Source: Grammothele lineata (taxonomy: Eukaryota > Basidiomycota > Agaricomycetes > Polyporales > Polyporaceae). From it: a DNA stretch of 64,000 bases. Position 1 is the first letter of the stretch. Every line of letters starts with the position of its first letter. Both the position numbers and the translations under genes were made by a program. Below the pieces are notes generated by a model. The model searched no databases. It was not told the DNA's origin and saw only the letters and a list, made by a program, of their open reading frames with translations. Shown in pieces: positions 1 to 12,400 of the stretch. Where the stretch lies: assembly GCA_002150815.3 (NCBI GenBank), contig NDFF03000001.1:1-64000 (forward strand). Reading direction: 5' to 3'.

Positions 1-371
1 CTGGCGCTTGCTGGCGCCGCGCGCCCATTCCTCGTTCCGTCGTGCCGCCGGCGCCGGCTTCTTCGGCTGCTCGACGTCGCCTGGCCCGACGTCGGGAATG
101 CTGCGCTCGTCGCGGCCCACGACGAGCTCGATCCCCTGCCCTCCCCGCCCTTCCCCTGGACGGATTTTCTCCGCTCTTTTCGCTCTGTACAGTACTAGTC
201 ATGTAGATAGCGTCGATACATATATTGAGGTGCCTTCTGTGCCCGTTCTTTACCTGCGCGCGCATCTCCCGCACCCCCTCACCCCCGCCCTCTCGCTTCT
301 CGCGTCCGCGCGCGGCCCGCCGCGCGGTTCGCTATTGCCGCGCTCAACGTATTAGCAGCGTTGGGACTCGT
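1..371 (+). repeat. Left arm of a large inverted repeat
   Basis: Bases 1-315 are identical, in inverted orientation, to 1082-1396 (base x pairs with 1397-x); identical conceptual translations on opposite strands agree. After base 315 this arm carries about 22 extra bases. Homology then resumes in a diverged tip (about 338-371) matching the tip of the other arm at 1051-1081, which has the core AGCGTTGGGA. The repeat touches the window edge, so it may extend further left. The ORFs within it begin at non-ATG codons and look non-coding. It is probably part of a dispersed element such as a MITE or transposon end, but the family was not recognised. Confidence 0.85.
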
Positions 372-1050
372 GTGCATTATTATATAGTATACTCAGGGAC
401 AGGGTGTCCTTGTACGAGCATAGACTCACTTGCATGACCTCGCTGGGAGTGCTATTGATATGTACCCTAGCCAGAGGTCAAGATATACACCCGGGATATG
501 TACCGACATTTTGTAGCTACACGACGCAAAAAAAATCATGAGAAACGGGTGAAATTTGAGGGAGATAGCCTCCGGAGAGCTGGGAGGAGCCTCAGCTACC
601 GAGTTTGTGCATTCAAAACCTACAAAACGTGTAGCTGTGGGTCACTGAAAGGTAGTATGGACGAAGTTCAAGTGATTCCTATCCCCTAAACCACAACAAA
701 ACCACCTAGTCCTCTAGTTTCAAGGCCTCCGTACACGCTTCAAGTATTCGTTCTTTATTTCCGATCGTGGATCTTGGTATAAAGGAAAATGTGAGGGTAT
801 TTAGCGCTTCTGGGCGGATCACACCTGAACACAACTGCCCTCAGGGTAGAATAAAAAGAGCGCTGCTGGGCGGACCTGTGCGCCCTGATAGTACTATTTA
901 ATGCGTACTAAATACAGAAAGAATGAGGAAGATCGCCCACGAAATGGGTGAGCTGGATCTACCTCCCCTGGGCTAGGAAGGTAGCTGAAGCTACCCGCGG
1001 GAGGTGGCCTACTGGCCCATTATTGAGCACATTCAATACACGCGTTTATG
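372..1050. other. Spacer between inverted repeat arms, no gene seen
   Basis: About 680 bases between the inner tips of the repeat arms. Only short ORFs without recognisable similarity or splice structure occur here. Short local inverted repeats are visible near 960-1010, around the AGGTAGCTGAAGCTACC motif. No transposase or tRNA signature was seen. It may be the inside of a non-autonomous element or unique DNA trapped between two inserted copies. Confidence 0.4.
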
Positions 1051-1396
1051 CACTCCCAACGCTACTGATACGCTGAGCGCGCCGCGCGCGGACGCGAGAA
1101 GCGAGAGGGCGGGGGTGAGGGGGTGCGGGAGATGCGCGCGCAGGTAAAGAACGGGCACAGAAGGCACCTCAATATATGTATCGACGCTATCTACATGACT
1201 AGTACTGTACAGAGCGAAAAGAGCGGAGAAAATCCGTCCAGGGGAAGGGCGGGGAGGGCAGGGGATCGAGCTCGTCGTGGGCCGCGACGAGCGCAGCATT
1301 CCCGACGTCGGGCCAGGCGACGTCGAGCAGCCGAAGAAGCCGGCGCCGGCGGCACGACGGAACGAGGAATGGGCGCGCGGCGCCAGCAAGCGCCAG
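1051..1396 (-). repeat. Right arm of the large inverted repeat
   Basis: Reverse-complement copy of the left arm, identical over 1082-1396. The inner tip at 1051-1081 starts CACTCCCAACGCTACTGATA and resembles a transposon terminal repeat, although it faces the spacer rather than the outside. Perfect identity over 315 bases implies a recent duplication or gene conversion. It lacks the roughly 22-base insertion of the left arm. It lies about 290 bases upstream of the JmjC gene start and could affect its promoter. Confidence 0.85.
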
Positions 1397-1687
1397 CAGC
1401 GGGCGCGCTGATGCTGGGGGCAGGAGCAGGCGCTGGCATTTCTTCAGATTTCTTCAAGGGCGGTGGGGGACGAGAAAACGGGGCTAACTAGGCGGGGGCA
1501 TCCACTGACTCTCCCAGGCTAATTAGCCCGGAAGTGTGGGACGATCAGGTGCCGATTCAACGCCATCGGACTTTTTTGTAAGTACGGGTATCCGGAACAT
1601 TAGGCATACGACGGTGGTAATGTAGACCTGTTCTCCCGCGGAACCTGGACGGTTTCTCACGTTTGGAGATTATTCCAGTCATGCCAT

Positions 1688-3096
1688 ATGGGTCTGGAAT
1701 GCGATAGGCTGGAGGGAGCACTGTCGTATGACGACTTCCTTGCTTCATACCTCCTGCCCAACAAGCCAGTTATCATCGGACCCTCGCTCATCCAATCATG
1801 GCCCGCTCTCCACTCTTGGAGGCATGACGAAGCAACTATTAATTGGAGCTACCTCTGCGAGCAGTATGGTCACCTCGAAGTCACAGTCGCAGACTGTTCC
1901 ACCCGGGATTTCAGTGATCAGCGACGTGAGCAGATGCTCTTTCGCGATGTCGTCTCCCTCTGGCAGCAAGGCTCCGGCAGAACGCTCTATGTCAAGGATT
2001 GGCACCTCGCGCGTGCGATCTCCAGCTCACTGTCACCTTCTTCGCTATTCTCCTCCCAGCACTCGACAGCCGACGCACCCCCCTTTTACCAGACCCCGGA
2101 CATCTTCCGGGACGATTGGATGAACGTCTACTACTCCACGTGCACCACAGACGACTTCCGTTTCGTGTATGTGGGCGCGGCAGGAACATTCACTCCCCTG
2201 CACCGCGACGTCTACACATCGTACTCGTGGTCGACGAACGTCTGCGGTCGCAAACGCTGGTGGCTCTTTCCCCCAGAGCAGACACCTCTCCTCTTTCGTA
2301 AAGGCGGGGAGGCGCATGTCGACGTTGCATATGACGTCCGCGATGTGGATCCCGAAGAGTTCCCCTCGTTCTCCCAAGCTCGGCCTATATTCATCGAACA
2401 ACGTTCGGGCGAGACGATCTTCGTGTCAGTGTTCGGGCCTATTTTGCCGATTGCAAGCCTGCTTAACTGAGAGTTCTGACAGCCCCAGTGGATGGTATCA
2501 CCAAGTCGAGAATCTCACTGCTTGTATCTCCATCAACCACAACTGGTCAAACTCGGTGAACCTACCATCCTTGTATAGTTCAATGTGTGCGAAGGTAGTC
2601 GAGGTTGAGGCCGCGCTGGAAGATGTCAAAGAACTTCTAAGTCAGCAAGGTGCCGATGGCGGCACCAACCAGCGCTGGAGGTACGAGTGGACGTCGATTG
2701 TGCAGGACGTTGTCGAGAAGGACGCCGGGTGGAAGTAAGTCGTCTTCCTTCCACCGGTTCTCAATTCTGGTGTATGTCTACTACTGACATGGTCTACTGT
2801 TTTCGCGTCGAGTCAGTTGGATCACGTTTTGGCGTATGGTTCGACAAGCGCTTGCCCTCGCTACTGGACATGCACATACTGCAGACGAAGTGCTTTGGCC
2901 CAAAACGCCCTCTCACCTCAGGCCACCCCTCGACTTCATCGTGCAACGGATATCAGCGTGTTACATAGATTTCGTGGCTCGCGCTGAAAGCGAACAAGAA
3001 GACGTGCCAGGTCTCGAGGAAGTTCTGAGAGAGATCCGGGACATGCTCGATGCCAACATTAGGCTTACCACTCACTCAGGCGCTGGCACCCCGTAG
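1688..3096 (+). CDS. JmjC-domain oxygenase, JMJD4-like
   Basis: Likely a 2-oxoglutarate/Fe(II)-dependent protein hydroxylase of the JMJD4 type; the animal homologue hydroxylates a lysine in release factor eRF1. Exons 1688-2424, 2483-2734 and 2817-3096 join in frame to 422 residues. The cupin core contains the metal-binding HRD motif (H172, D174) and a second histidine in SGWYH (H252), with CGRKRWW between them. The first exon border falls inside the stretch leading to SGWYH, and the reading resumes exactly on the conserved motif, which supports the splice model. The start at 1688 is the first ATG in frame. The gene converges on SPT6, leaving 144 bases between stop codons. A histone demethylase role is less likely because no chromatin-reader domain is present. 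The family assignment is by motif recognition. Confidence 0.8.
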
Positions 3097-3240
3097 TTAA
3101 CGTGCCCATCCTGGGCGGTAGAAGAGTGGTGTTAGTATACAGTGTATTACAGCGAGCGGCGTGGGTGATAACATATCGTGAGCGACCGGTACAAAAGAAC
3201 AGTTCCGTTATAAGTATGCGAGAACGAAGCCTCTACTGCC

Positions 3241-6200
3241 TCAATAAGGAGGTCCCCATCCACCTCCTTGAATCATAGCTGCACGAGACGGATGAACGCC
3301 GGCGGGCCCACCATGGTGCGGAGGTGGCTGCCCAAAGCCTGCTGGAGGACCTGGTGGCTGCTGCTGGAACCCGGGCGTCTGGAAGCCTGCGCCATACTGC
3401 TGGCCACCGGGGGCGGGGTACCCTCCGAACTGGGGGGTGAAGCCGCCTGGAGGAGGCATGCTTCCCGGAGGGGGCATGGCACCACCGTAAGGATTCGGTG
3501 TCCTCCCGACCTGTCGCACAGACATGTGCCCAGGAGTCGCATGACCGGCCGCGGGTGTCCGTCCAGGAGTGCGGGCACCGAAAGGAGTCTTGCCACCTCC
3601 CGGTCCACCGATACCACTGCCAAGCGACATGGACTTTTGTCTGTGGCCATAAGAACGCGGATCGGTGTATGATCATAGCACGGAGGCATACAAACACGTA
3701 CCTGACTTTGAAAGCATCGCACAACTCCGGAACGCCGGCGGCAGGGGTGTCGAACAAGTAATACCCGGCAGGCGTAACGCGCACAGGCTGTAGAAATGAT
3801 TATCTCCAGCTAAGAGCGACCAGTATCAGGAGAACTTACCCAAGTCTGCACCGTGGAATTTTTGTTAGCTAAGTAGCAGAGGTTGAAGTGACCGGGCCGC
3901 TTCCTATTGAGGGTGAAGCCGTAGGCACTCTTAGAGGGGTTGGCGGCGACAAAATTCCTTAAGAACATGTCTGCGGAGTATGATAAATGACTGATCGCGA
4001 TGAGGTTGAGTGGCTACTCACGAAGATCGTCTTCAGTCCCAGGCTTGAACTTCTCATGCATCATCAATTCCTCCACCTTCCTTGCCATAGCATGGACGTG
4101 GTTGACAATTAACTCATCCAGATCGGAGAACTGCTGATTGCCTTCGACGATGAGCTTGGAGCCCACAGTCTGACCAGTCGGATCTGCATTGGGTTCTACA
4201 ACATCTGTATCGTAACATTAGTATACTATCAATCGTAATGCAAGACGGATTGAATACATACCGATGTGTTGGTACAGCTTGTCGTCCACCTTCCATGTGA
4301 CGGCAAGATGGTCGTGCCCCTTGGAAGAAGGACGGATGACGACATCACCGCGCTGCTGCTTCTCGAGGTATGCTTCGGCCTGCTGCGCGTTGAAGTTGTG
4401 GAAGTTCGGATGCTTAATGACTCTGCGTGTCTTGTCGACTTCCGCGCGCTTCTTCCGAGCCTGCATCTCCGCGTCACGGTCGAACTGGGCATGGTTCCAC
4501 TCTTCATCATGTTTGACGCGTCGGAATTGGCTGTCGCCTGCGCAGACATCTGTCTCGCGCGCAGAGAGTTCGACCGAGAAGGCGTTACCTGGAAGATCGA
4601 GCTTGACATCGATGACGACTCCGGAGAATGTTTGGCCCTGCTTAACAGCTGCCAGTGGGGACATGCCGACGTCGGTTAGGTACCGCTTCGACACTGTACC
4701 CTCGATCCCGGAGTCCAGACGCACGATGACAAAGCTATCCTTGACGCGTACAGTTTGTACGGGCACAATGAACCCAACGCGGAGAGTGCGCGGTGTCTCT
4801 CCGGTGAGCATAGTGAGGACATCCCAATCGCTGGGTTGCACGAAGTCGGAGCGTTTCTCTCCGAATGGGGAAAGGAGGTCTGACTTGATCACGTTCAACG
4901 TATGCCGCTTCTTGTCCTGGTTGGTTTGATACATGTTAACAGCGAAGTCATCGAGGTTCAGCTCGTCAAGCTTCTTCTCGTTGTCGTCATCTTGCATGAT
5001 CACCGCGACGACGTGTGAAGGATGTTCATCATGGATATCTTCCTCATCTAGCTCAAGCGCATCGGTAGCCATCTTGCGGGCCAGCTCGTAATCTTCAGGA
5101 TGCACACGAGTGCCGTCCAGAGGGTCCGGGACGTCGATTTCCTCACCATGGCGGTTCTTCGCAGGCTTCGGTTCAGAGTCCTGCATGATCCTAAGGAAGG
5201 CGGATGCGTTCAAGAAGATTTTGGCAGTGAGGAGACCGTTCTTGATAAACTGGTCTCTATTGATGAGATTACCACCCTAAGAAGACGTCACAATTAGCAT
5301 AAACAGACAACGTTCTCGATAACAACGCACCATTGAGGCGATCTTCTTAACCAAAACTTGCGCTTTCCGTGGGCCAAGGCCGGACACAAATTGGAGGAGA
5401 TTCTGATAGTATGCGTCGGTAACAGCCCGGTTGATGTCGACGCCAACCTTGTTGACGATGTCGACAATAACGCGCTCCAAAGCGGTGAGGAGTTTCTCTT
5501 TGGGAAGCTATAGACCTATGAGTCTCTGGAGATTTTGGAAAGCCACCAAACGCACCAGTTGTTGATAGTCCTCGTGGAATGTGATAGCAGCGATATCGGA
5601 GCCAAGGGCTGCATACTCGTTGAGGGGGCTTTGCACGTACCGGCCGAGACCAACACAGTATTTGCTCAAGGGAGAAAGTGCACTGAACTCTTCTTCGGCC
5701 CGTTTGCTATGCTGATAAAGGCGTGCGACTTCGTCGTGGACGTAAATGACAGGCGTGCTGAGCGACTCGTCGCGAGCAGGTTCGCCCCAGCCGCTAGCGC
5801 CATCAGGTTGGAGAGTGTCAGGAGCGATGAGTTCCTTGATGCGCCGAACGAGCTTAGTTGTGTTAATGCTGAAACCACCCACAGCGATGACGTCGGGCCG
5901 GCGGCGCTTAACTATGTCTTTGAACTCGTCGATATTTAACTCCTCGTGCAGGTTTTCGAGCGTAGTGTGCTCTCGCAGACGCCCTGCTTCATCTAGGAAG
6001 ACGACAGCGATCGAGTCCTTGTGCGGTTCGCCCTTGCCCCACGACATAGCCATCACCGAAGGAGTATCGCCCTTCTTCATTGCCGAACCCACGTAGGGAG
6101 CGACATCGATGCGCTTGAGGCCCATCAGCAGAATTCGATGGCGACAAATGGATACACTTACCTCGCGCAAAATCTGGGCGCATTGCCGGGCCAGGAAGTC

Positions 6201-8603
6201 TTCCTCCTCCTCACGAATCCATTCACGAGTCCACTTGACACCGGCGGGAAGCAGGTGCTGTTCCAGAGCTTCCTGAACAACGCGGGAGCGCTCCTCATTC
6301 CACGCGCGCGCCGTGTCGCTGAAGCTGTCTGAGGCAAACGCGTCGTTGAGCTTGCGCTCGAACTGTGCCTTTGGCTCGGACCGCAGGGTGATCGTTACAG
6401 TGACGAGGTGGTCGGATTCGGCAGCGAGAATATTCAGGAACTGCGCATCGTGCAGCATATCTGCTGCACTCTTCTGGTAGAGGTATTTGAAGTTCTACGA
6501 GTGTATGCATAAAAAAGAAGTAGGCAGCAGCATTATCGTAACACTTACAAAGTAGGGATGATGCTCGTCGATTTTCGAGATACCTCGTTCAGTAGGGAGA
6601 ACGGATACGAGCGCATGTGCCTTGAACAAATTCCTGATTTCTTGGCGAAGCAGAGGATCCTTTCCGAGCTCAGTAGCAAAAATCATCCTCGCGCGGGCAA
6701 GCAGCTCTTCAGCTGGCTGCGCGCGTGACGGATCTGGATCGACAAACGTCTCGGCATAGGCCAGAGGATTCAACTCTTGCTCGTCCACGAAGTGAGTGGT
6801 GTGAGCTGATATGAAGTTCTGCACGACTTGGTGGGATCGGATACCAAAGCCCTGGGAAGTGGCGTCAATTGTGTCTGCAGGAAATATATCACACAATGTG
6901 ACAAACTCACCTCAGCGAGTTTAGAGACAATAGTCTTCTTCGCAAGTTCGTATGCAGACACGCGACTGGGGGCTTTGTGTTTGCGAGTATCGGCTGGCTC
7001 TTCGTCGTCATGGAATTGGAAGTCGATCTTCGACTTCTTGTCATCACGATACTTCATCCCTAACCACTCCGTAGCGTCCGCCGACATCTCCGCCGATTCA
7101 ATCCTTCTCCGTACTTCCAGCTCAAAATACTCGTCTTTGACTCCAAGGCGCGCATAGAGAGCATCCAAGGCGCTCCGCCGTTCCTGAAGGGACCGGAACT
7201 TTTGGCCTACGGCATATACTCGCCAGAGATCGTCCAAGGACAGGAGCTCTACCTGAAGACGCGGGTTCTTGACATCGAAGTAGGAAATGTAATCGCGTTT
7301 ATGCTGCCAGATATATGGCACCTCGAACTCCTGGATAAAGAGATACCGCAAGGCGCAGGTGATGGCCTCCACGAGTTGAGGAAGGTACGCGTGATATTGA
7401 CCATCAGGACGGAAGAAGTCCCGCTCTTTACGAGTGGAGAGTCGGGTAATAACCCAAGGTGCAGCGTCATCGATGTCGTTTTCCGTCATGGTCTTGTGTA
7501 TGGAAAGAGTGGAGGACGGCAACAAGGCTGAGGCGGCTAGCTGCATCCGCTCCGGAATGTCTTGTGCTCGGATGAGGTCGTCATCTTCAGTCAACAGCCG
7601 AGCTCGAATCTCTGACGGTTCAAAGACCTGCGCGCGATGTCAGCAATGTATACCTAATTGGCGAGTCCCACTACTCACATCTTGGTACTTCATCTCAGGT
7701 TTGGCTTGCTCTTCTTCGAAGACGGCGTCTTCGTCGTCAGCAAGAGCCCAATCATAGTCGTGGCCGTCACCAAACACTTCGTGTATCTCATCCCACGCAC
7801 TTTGAAACGTCAGCAAGGCACGTTGGGATGCATAAGAAATACGAGACGTACGTGGCGTCGATGCCAGTTAGCTCAGGACGAGAACCCAAAGCTCTCCTGC
7901 GCGCCTTCTCCAACCTTCGTCTCTCCTTCCTGCGTGCCTCCCTCTCCTGTTCATCCATGGCGCCACCAGTTTCCTCCTCATCTTCTTCGATAAAGTTGTA
8001 CATGTCGTCCATGTCAACGTCGTCGTCATCGTCCCGACCACCAGCCGCCCTGTCATCGTCCCAGATGTTGTGGATATCCTGTACGCGAGGGAAGTTGTCG
8101 TCGTCTAGGTCCTCATCGGATGACTCAATGACGTTTCGCGGCTTGGAAGATGAAGGGGCAGGGGGAGATGCGGACTCGCGACGGCGGGTGAGCCGCCGGC
8201 GTGAAAACGAGGCACCTGTGTTCTCTTCAAGAAGTTCGAGGTCATCCTCGTCAAGAGCATCCTCTTCTTCTTCGCCTGTGTTGTGCTCGGTCAGATAGCG
8301 TATGGATTCCAAGAGATACGACGTACGAATGCGGTGGTGACGCTTCTTACGACGTTTCCGACGCTTGCGTCTTTCCTCCTCGTCGTCCTCTTCGTCCTCT
8401 TCCTCGTCTTCATCCACAATGAACCCATCCCGAATCCTTCTCTCCTCCTCTGCGTCCTCCTCCGGCTCTTCAGAACTGTCGTCTGAGGCATCATTGGGAG
8501 CCACCGCGTCGCCTTCCTCCTCCTCTTCTTGACCGCTGCCCTGCATGGGATCGTCCTCTTCTTCGCGGTGTACACGCTCCATGTCGTTCACGGGAGAGGA
8601 CAT
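3241..8603 (-). CDS. SPT6: Transcription elongation factor Spt6
   Basis: Histone chaperone and elongation factor that travels with RNA polymerase II in the nucleus. Domains in order: a very acidic N-terminus with basic patches (about 7900-8603), the helix-turn-helix/death-like core (about 6500-7700), a YqgF-like fold (about 5510-6460), a helix-hairpin-helix with [10 protein letters not shown] (about 5280-5480), an S1-type domain (about 4600-4800), and the tandem SH2 region including VVIRPSS near 4330. The tail is rich in G, P and Q (3241-3640) and ends GWGPPY. About a dozen short introns interrupt it, giving roughly 1,500-1,600 residues, normal for Spt6. The start is the ATG at 8603 (MSSPVNDME); a longer frame to 8762 opens with a non-ATG codon-rich leader and is less likely. 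It is divergent from the deaminase gene, with a 263-base shared promoter. Confidence 0.93.
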
Positions 8604-8866
8604 GGTGGTGAAAGTAAAGGGGGATAGAGGTGAGGTGAGTGTCCGAAGCGGAGGGTAGCTTGTACCCGCAGGTGCGACTTGAGTTTTGGGCGCCTGACTG
8701 GGTGGATCGGAGATTGGATAACATAAGCCTGCGAATCGAAAGCACAAGGGATGCCTAGCCATTAGGCCGCCCTTCCTGATAGCCTTGAAGACCGTGAGGT
8801 ATTTGTGCCGTTAGCCTAATCGAATCAACAATCTTGTCTTCTCGTTTCTTTAGGACCACCGTGACC

Positions 8867-9379
8867 ATGTCGAAGTTCCTCAACCTCGCTCTCGATGAAG
8901 CTCGAAAGTGCACACCAGTTCCAACAGCTTTCTGCGTGGGCTGTGTGCTCACTGCCGCCTACCCTCCCGGTCCCGACTCTAGCCCCATCGTCTTTGCCCG
9001 CGGATATTCTCGCGAGCTCCCTGGCAACACCCACGCAGAGGCGAACGCTCTCGCGAAGGCCCGCGAGCTCACACCCACAGAGCTCCGAGAACTTTTCCCC
9101 AGTGCCGAACCATCTGTCACTATTGACACTATCTTCTCTCACTCCGATATCTACACGACCATGGAGCCTTGCTCTATCCGGACCTCCGGACTGGCTCCGT
9201 GCGCCGACGCAGTCATTGCGGCGGGTTTCAAACGCTGCTTCATCGGCGTGGGGGAACCAGCCGATTTCGTCAAGTGTGAAGGTGCTCAGAAGCTGAAGGA
9301 TGCCGGCGTAGAGGTGATCTGGTTGGCGGGCATGGAGCAAGAGTGCTTGGCGATTGCGAGGATGGGGAGGGCTGAGTGA
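8867..9379 (+). CDS. RibD/CDA-type zinc-dependent deaminase
   Basis: A single-exon, 170-residue protein of the cytidine deaminase superfamily. The zinc site is complete: HAEAN (H56, catalytic E58) and PCS...PCADA (C102, C112). The spacing of nine residues between the cysteines resembles the pyrimidine deaminase of riboflavin synthesis (RibD, or the deaminase half of yeast Rib2) more than free-cytidine deaminases. It may therefore deaminate a riboflavin-pathway pyrimidine, but substrate cannot be settled from sequence. The ATG at 8867 is chosen because the longer frame from 8834 starts with TTG and passes through a pyrimidine tract ending in TTTAG, which may be a 5' UTR intron end. It lies tail-to-tail with the siderophore synthetase (75 bases apart), but nothing suggests it belongs to that pathway. 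Confidence 0.8.
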   Translation: MSKFLNLALDEARKCTPVPTAFCVGCVLTAAYPPGPDSSPIVFARGYSRELPGNTHAEANALAKARELTPTELRELFPSAEPSVTIDTIFSHSDIYTTMEPCSIRTSGLAPCADAVIAAGFKRCFIGVGEPADFVKCEGAQKLKDAGVEVIWLAGMEQECLAIARMGRAE

Positions 9380-9453
9380 ATTCGAGGCAATTGTGTATTA
9401 CAACAGGGATGCATTCATCGATACAAGGAGGCGTAGAACAGTGTACAATTTAT

Positions 9454-12400
9454 TTAGCAGTCTTCTTTCAGCGTATTCTTAACCAACAAGGCCCACTCTC
9501 TGACCAGCGACTTCGCGCTTCCCCTGTCTAGCACATTGCTGGCAAACTCGATGGACATGGCAACCTGGTCAGTCTCTTCCATGATGATGATATCTACCAT
9601 AATGTCATCCTGCAGAATTTAGTGAGTCTTTTCAGATCTAATCGAAGCGGATGAGGCATTAACCTGTATCAGCTTGGTCACTCGCAACACATCCAGCCCA
9701 GCAATCGCGTTGACGGGAACCTCGGGGATAAAGTAGGGGACCTATGTATTTTATCAGCGATATGATCAAGGGTTAGTTCAAGTAGCACTTACATCTAGTG
9801 GCTGCAAGAATGCCTTCTCCCGCTTCCCGACATCCGGCGCAACCTTGACGAGGTTGACGTAGACGTTGGACAACGGCTTCTCCCCGCAGGCAGTCCACTC
9901 GTGCACCTTGACAAGTCGGCTCTGCTCAGTGACCGCTGAACGCCCCTGCAAGTCTCCTTGGATGCGCTTGGCAAGAGCGACAGCGTCATCCGTCTGCGCG
10001 CCGGGCACGCGGAAAGGCAGGGTGTTGATGCAGGGGACAGCTGCCCGCTCGATATCTTTCAAGTCACCAGTCCTGCCAGAATGCCAGAGTGAGAAGACGG
10101 CAGCGTCGGAGCCTGCCCGCTTCGCTTGCACCTGCGCCCAGCACGCAAGGAACACGTTCTGTAATGAGATCGCCTTCTCTCGAGCTTGACGATCGAGTGT
10201 CGACGCGGCGGAGATGGCAGCTCGGTCAATGTAGACGTCTCGTGATAGTGTCGCCGGAGCGCTTGGGAGAGAGGGGAAGAAAGATGCTTCGACTGTTTGG
10301 AACGCCTCTTGCCAATATTGCTTTTGCTCCTTCTCAACGTCGGCACTGGGAGTGGTGTACTGAAGGAAGCCATCCAAATCATTCGAGCTCTGCAGCGCCT
10401 CGCCAGCGTAGATGCGCGAAAGGTCGTCTGCCAGAAGCTGGAGACTCCATGCGTCATATTGGAAGTGGTGGAGGTGCACAACTAGGAAACTATCTCGCGG
10501 GAACCGAAGAAATGAGGCACGAGTAATGGGGAGATCGACTGAGGGAGGGTGCGATACGAGATCTTTCATCCGCTGCCGGACGACAGCTTCGGCGTCCTCG
10601 GAAGTGCTCAGGACCTCCTGTAACCAGGACGAATTCAGGGCTTCGGGCTTGAATACTATGATACGCACGAGACCGACTTGGATGTCGTAGGCGAACGTCG
10701 AACGCAGGATCGCATGCCTCCGCACGAGTTGGTCCCACGATGTCCGAAGCCTTACAGGGTCAACATCGGAAGGAAGGCGGTAGCCAAAGACGTGCTGGAA
10801 CCGTGAGCCTCGGCTCCGCTGCCACATTCCAGTCATCCATTCCATGCCCGCGGACGCCGGCAAGACCTTCTCTACCAGATCAATGACCGACGGCGATACG
10901 AGTGACAACCACTGGGTACGAGGGATTTCGATAGAATGGGCCACCGGGATCGCATCAGTGGATGTTGCATCGAGGATCTTGATCTTGCGCAAAAGATCCG
11001 CGACGCTTCTGCTCTGGACAATCTCGGCGGAGGTCAAGCGCAGCCCAACCCGCCGGGTCTTCGCACTAATCTGCACCGCGGTGATGGAGTCTATTCCCAG
11101 TGTGGCCAGGTACGTTCCGGGAAGGATCTTGGACGCAGGGACTTTGGTAATCGCGGAGAGGATCTCTTTCAGAACGTCGAGGCGGCTATCCCATTCTTCC
11201 GAGACCTCCTCTGGCGCGCCGTCACTCTGCTGCGTGACGACAGAAGTGTCTGCGGTAGAGATATCAGGCAAGCCCGATGACCACGACTCGTTGACACCCC
11301 GAACGATCTCGCACAACATAGCCGCGTATCGCTGTACGAGTTCACCTAATCCGGCCTGGTCTGCCACGTCTGACATACAGGCTGCCTTCACCTCGAAGCC
11401 GTTCTCCGTCTCATGGAGCTCGACGTTAAGCGGGTACTGTGGCACATTTTTTCAGACAAATTGTCGGCAAATATCGTCAAAACTTACATGAATGCTGATG
11501 TCGACGTCTTCGTCTATGTCGAAAACCCAAGGAGAGTCTGCGCACGACCCCAACGTTTCTCCCTTGGGCTGGAAGACGAACAGACTGTCCCACAAGCTCG
11601 ACACGTTGAGCTGTCGTTGAATCGCCCTGAGCGAAGCGTGCTGCCAGGTCATGCACGTGGCATTCTCGTCGTGGATCTGTTTGAGAAGAGTCTTGTTCTG
11701 GACACCCTCCTGGAGACGAACTCGGCAGGGAATTGTGTTCTACGCAACGGATAAGGATACGTCACTGATAATAAGAGGGCCGTGGCTTACTAGCATCGGC
11801 CCGATGACTTCCTCGGCGCCGGGGATGTCACGGCCAGACACTACACGGCCAAACACAACGTCCCTACACTGCGTCATGGTGGAGAGCAGCTTAGCGAACG
11901 CGGCCTGGCCGATGCATTGTGGCGTAACTTCAGCGTAGGAACAGACTTGACGGATCTCCTCGCCCGACACTTGAATCAAGAGGGAAGCTTGGTGGACGGC
12001 AGGGATGCCCTCAGGCCCCGAGTCTTTCCGGGGGAGAGGGGCATGACGCAGGTCGCGCAGACGATCAACCCAAAACGAAGTTCCATTCTGTTCTTGCCAC
12101 ACGATGCGGGGAAGAAGCCGGTGGTATTGCACTGACTTCGGAAGCTCGGAACCGCGATACAACTGCTCAGCAGCACGGAATAACTCCGCGATAGACAAAC
12201 CATCGTATAGGGCGTGGTGCAAGACGAGGACGAGTTGCTGGGCATTGCCGGGAGTAGCGGACTGCAAGAGATTGAGGGTAATTGGTGGGCGGGCGAACAT
12301 CTCGGTCTCATCGGTCGTTCGCAAGAAGGAAGTCAGAGAGTCCGTAAGGTCCGCAGATGCGATGTGAGGCTTCTCAGACCATTGGAAGCATGGGGCGGAG

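Noticed and set aside
8..1389. Two nearly identical ORFs (about 115 residues) on opposite strands at the left edge
   Set aside because: They are translations of the two arms of the inverted repeat, start at non-ATG codons, and show compositional bias from GC-rich DNA rather than a protein family.
8867..9379. Deaminase as a member of the siderophore cluster
   Set aside because: It lies next to the NRPS stop, but it shares its promoter with SPT6, has no iron-GATA site, and its motif points to pyrimidine deamination, which siderophore synthesis does not need.
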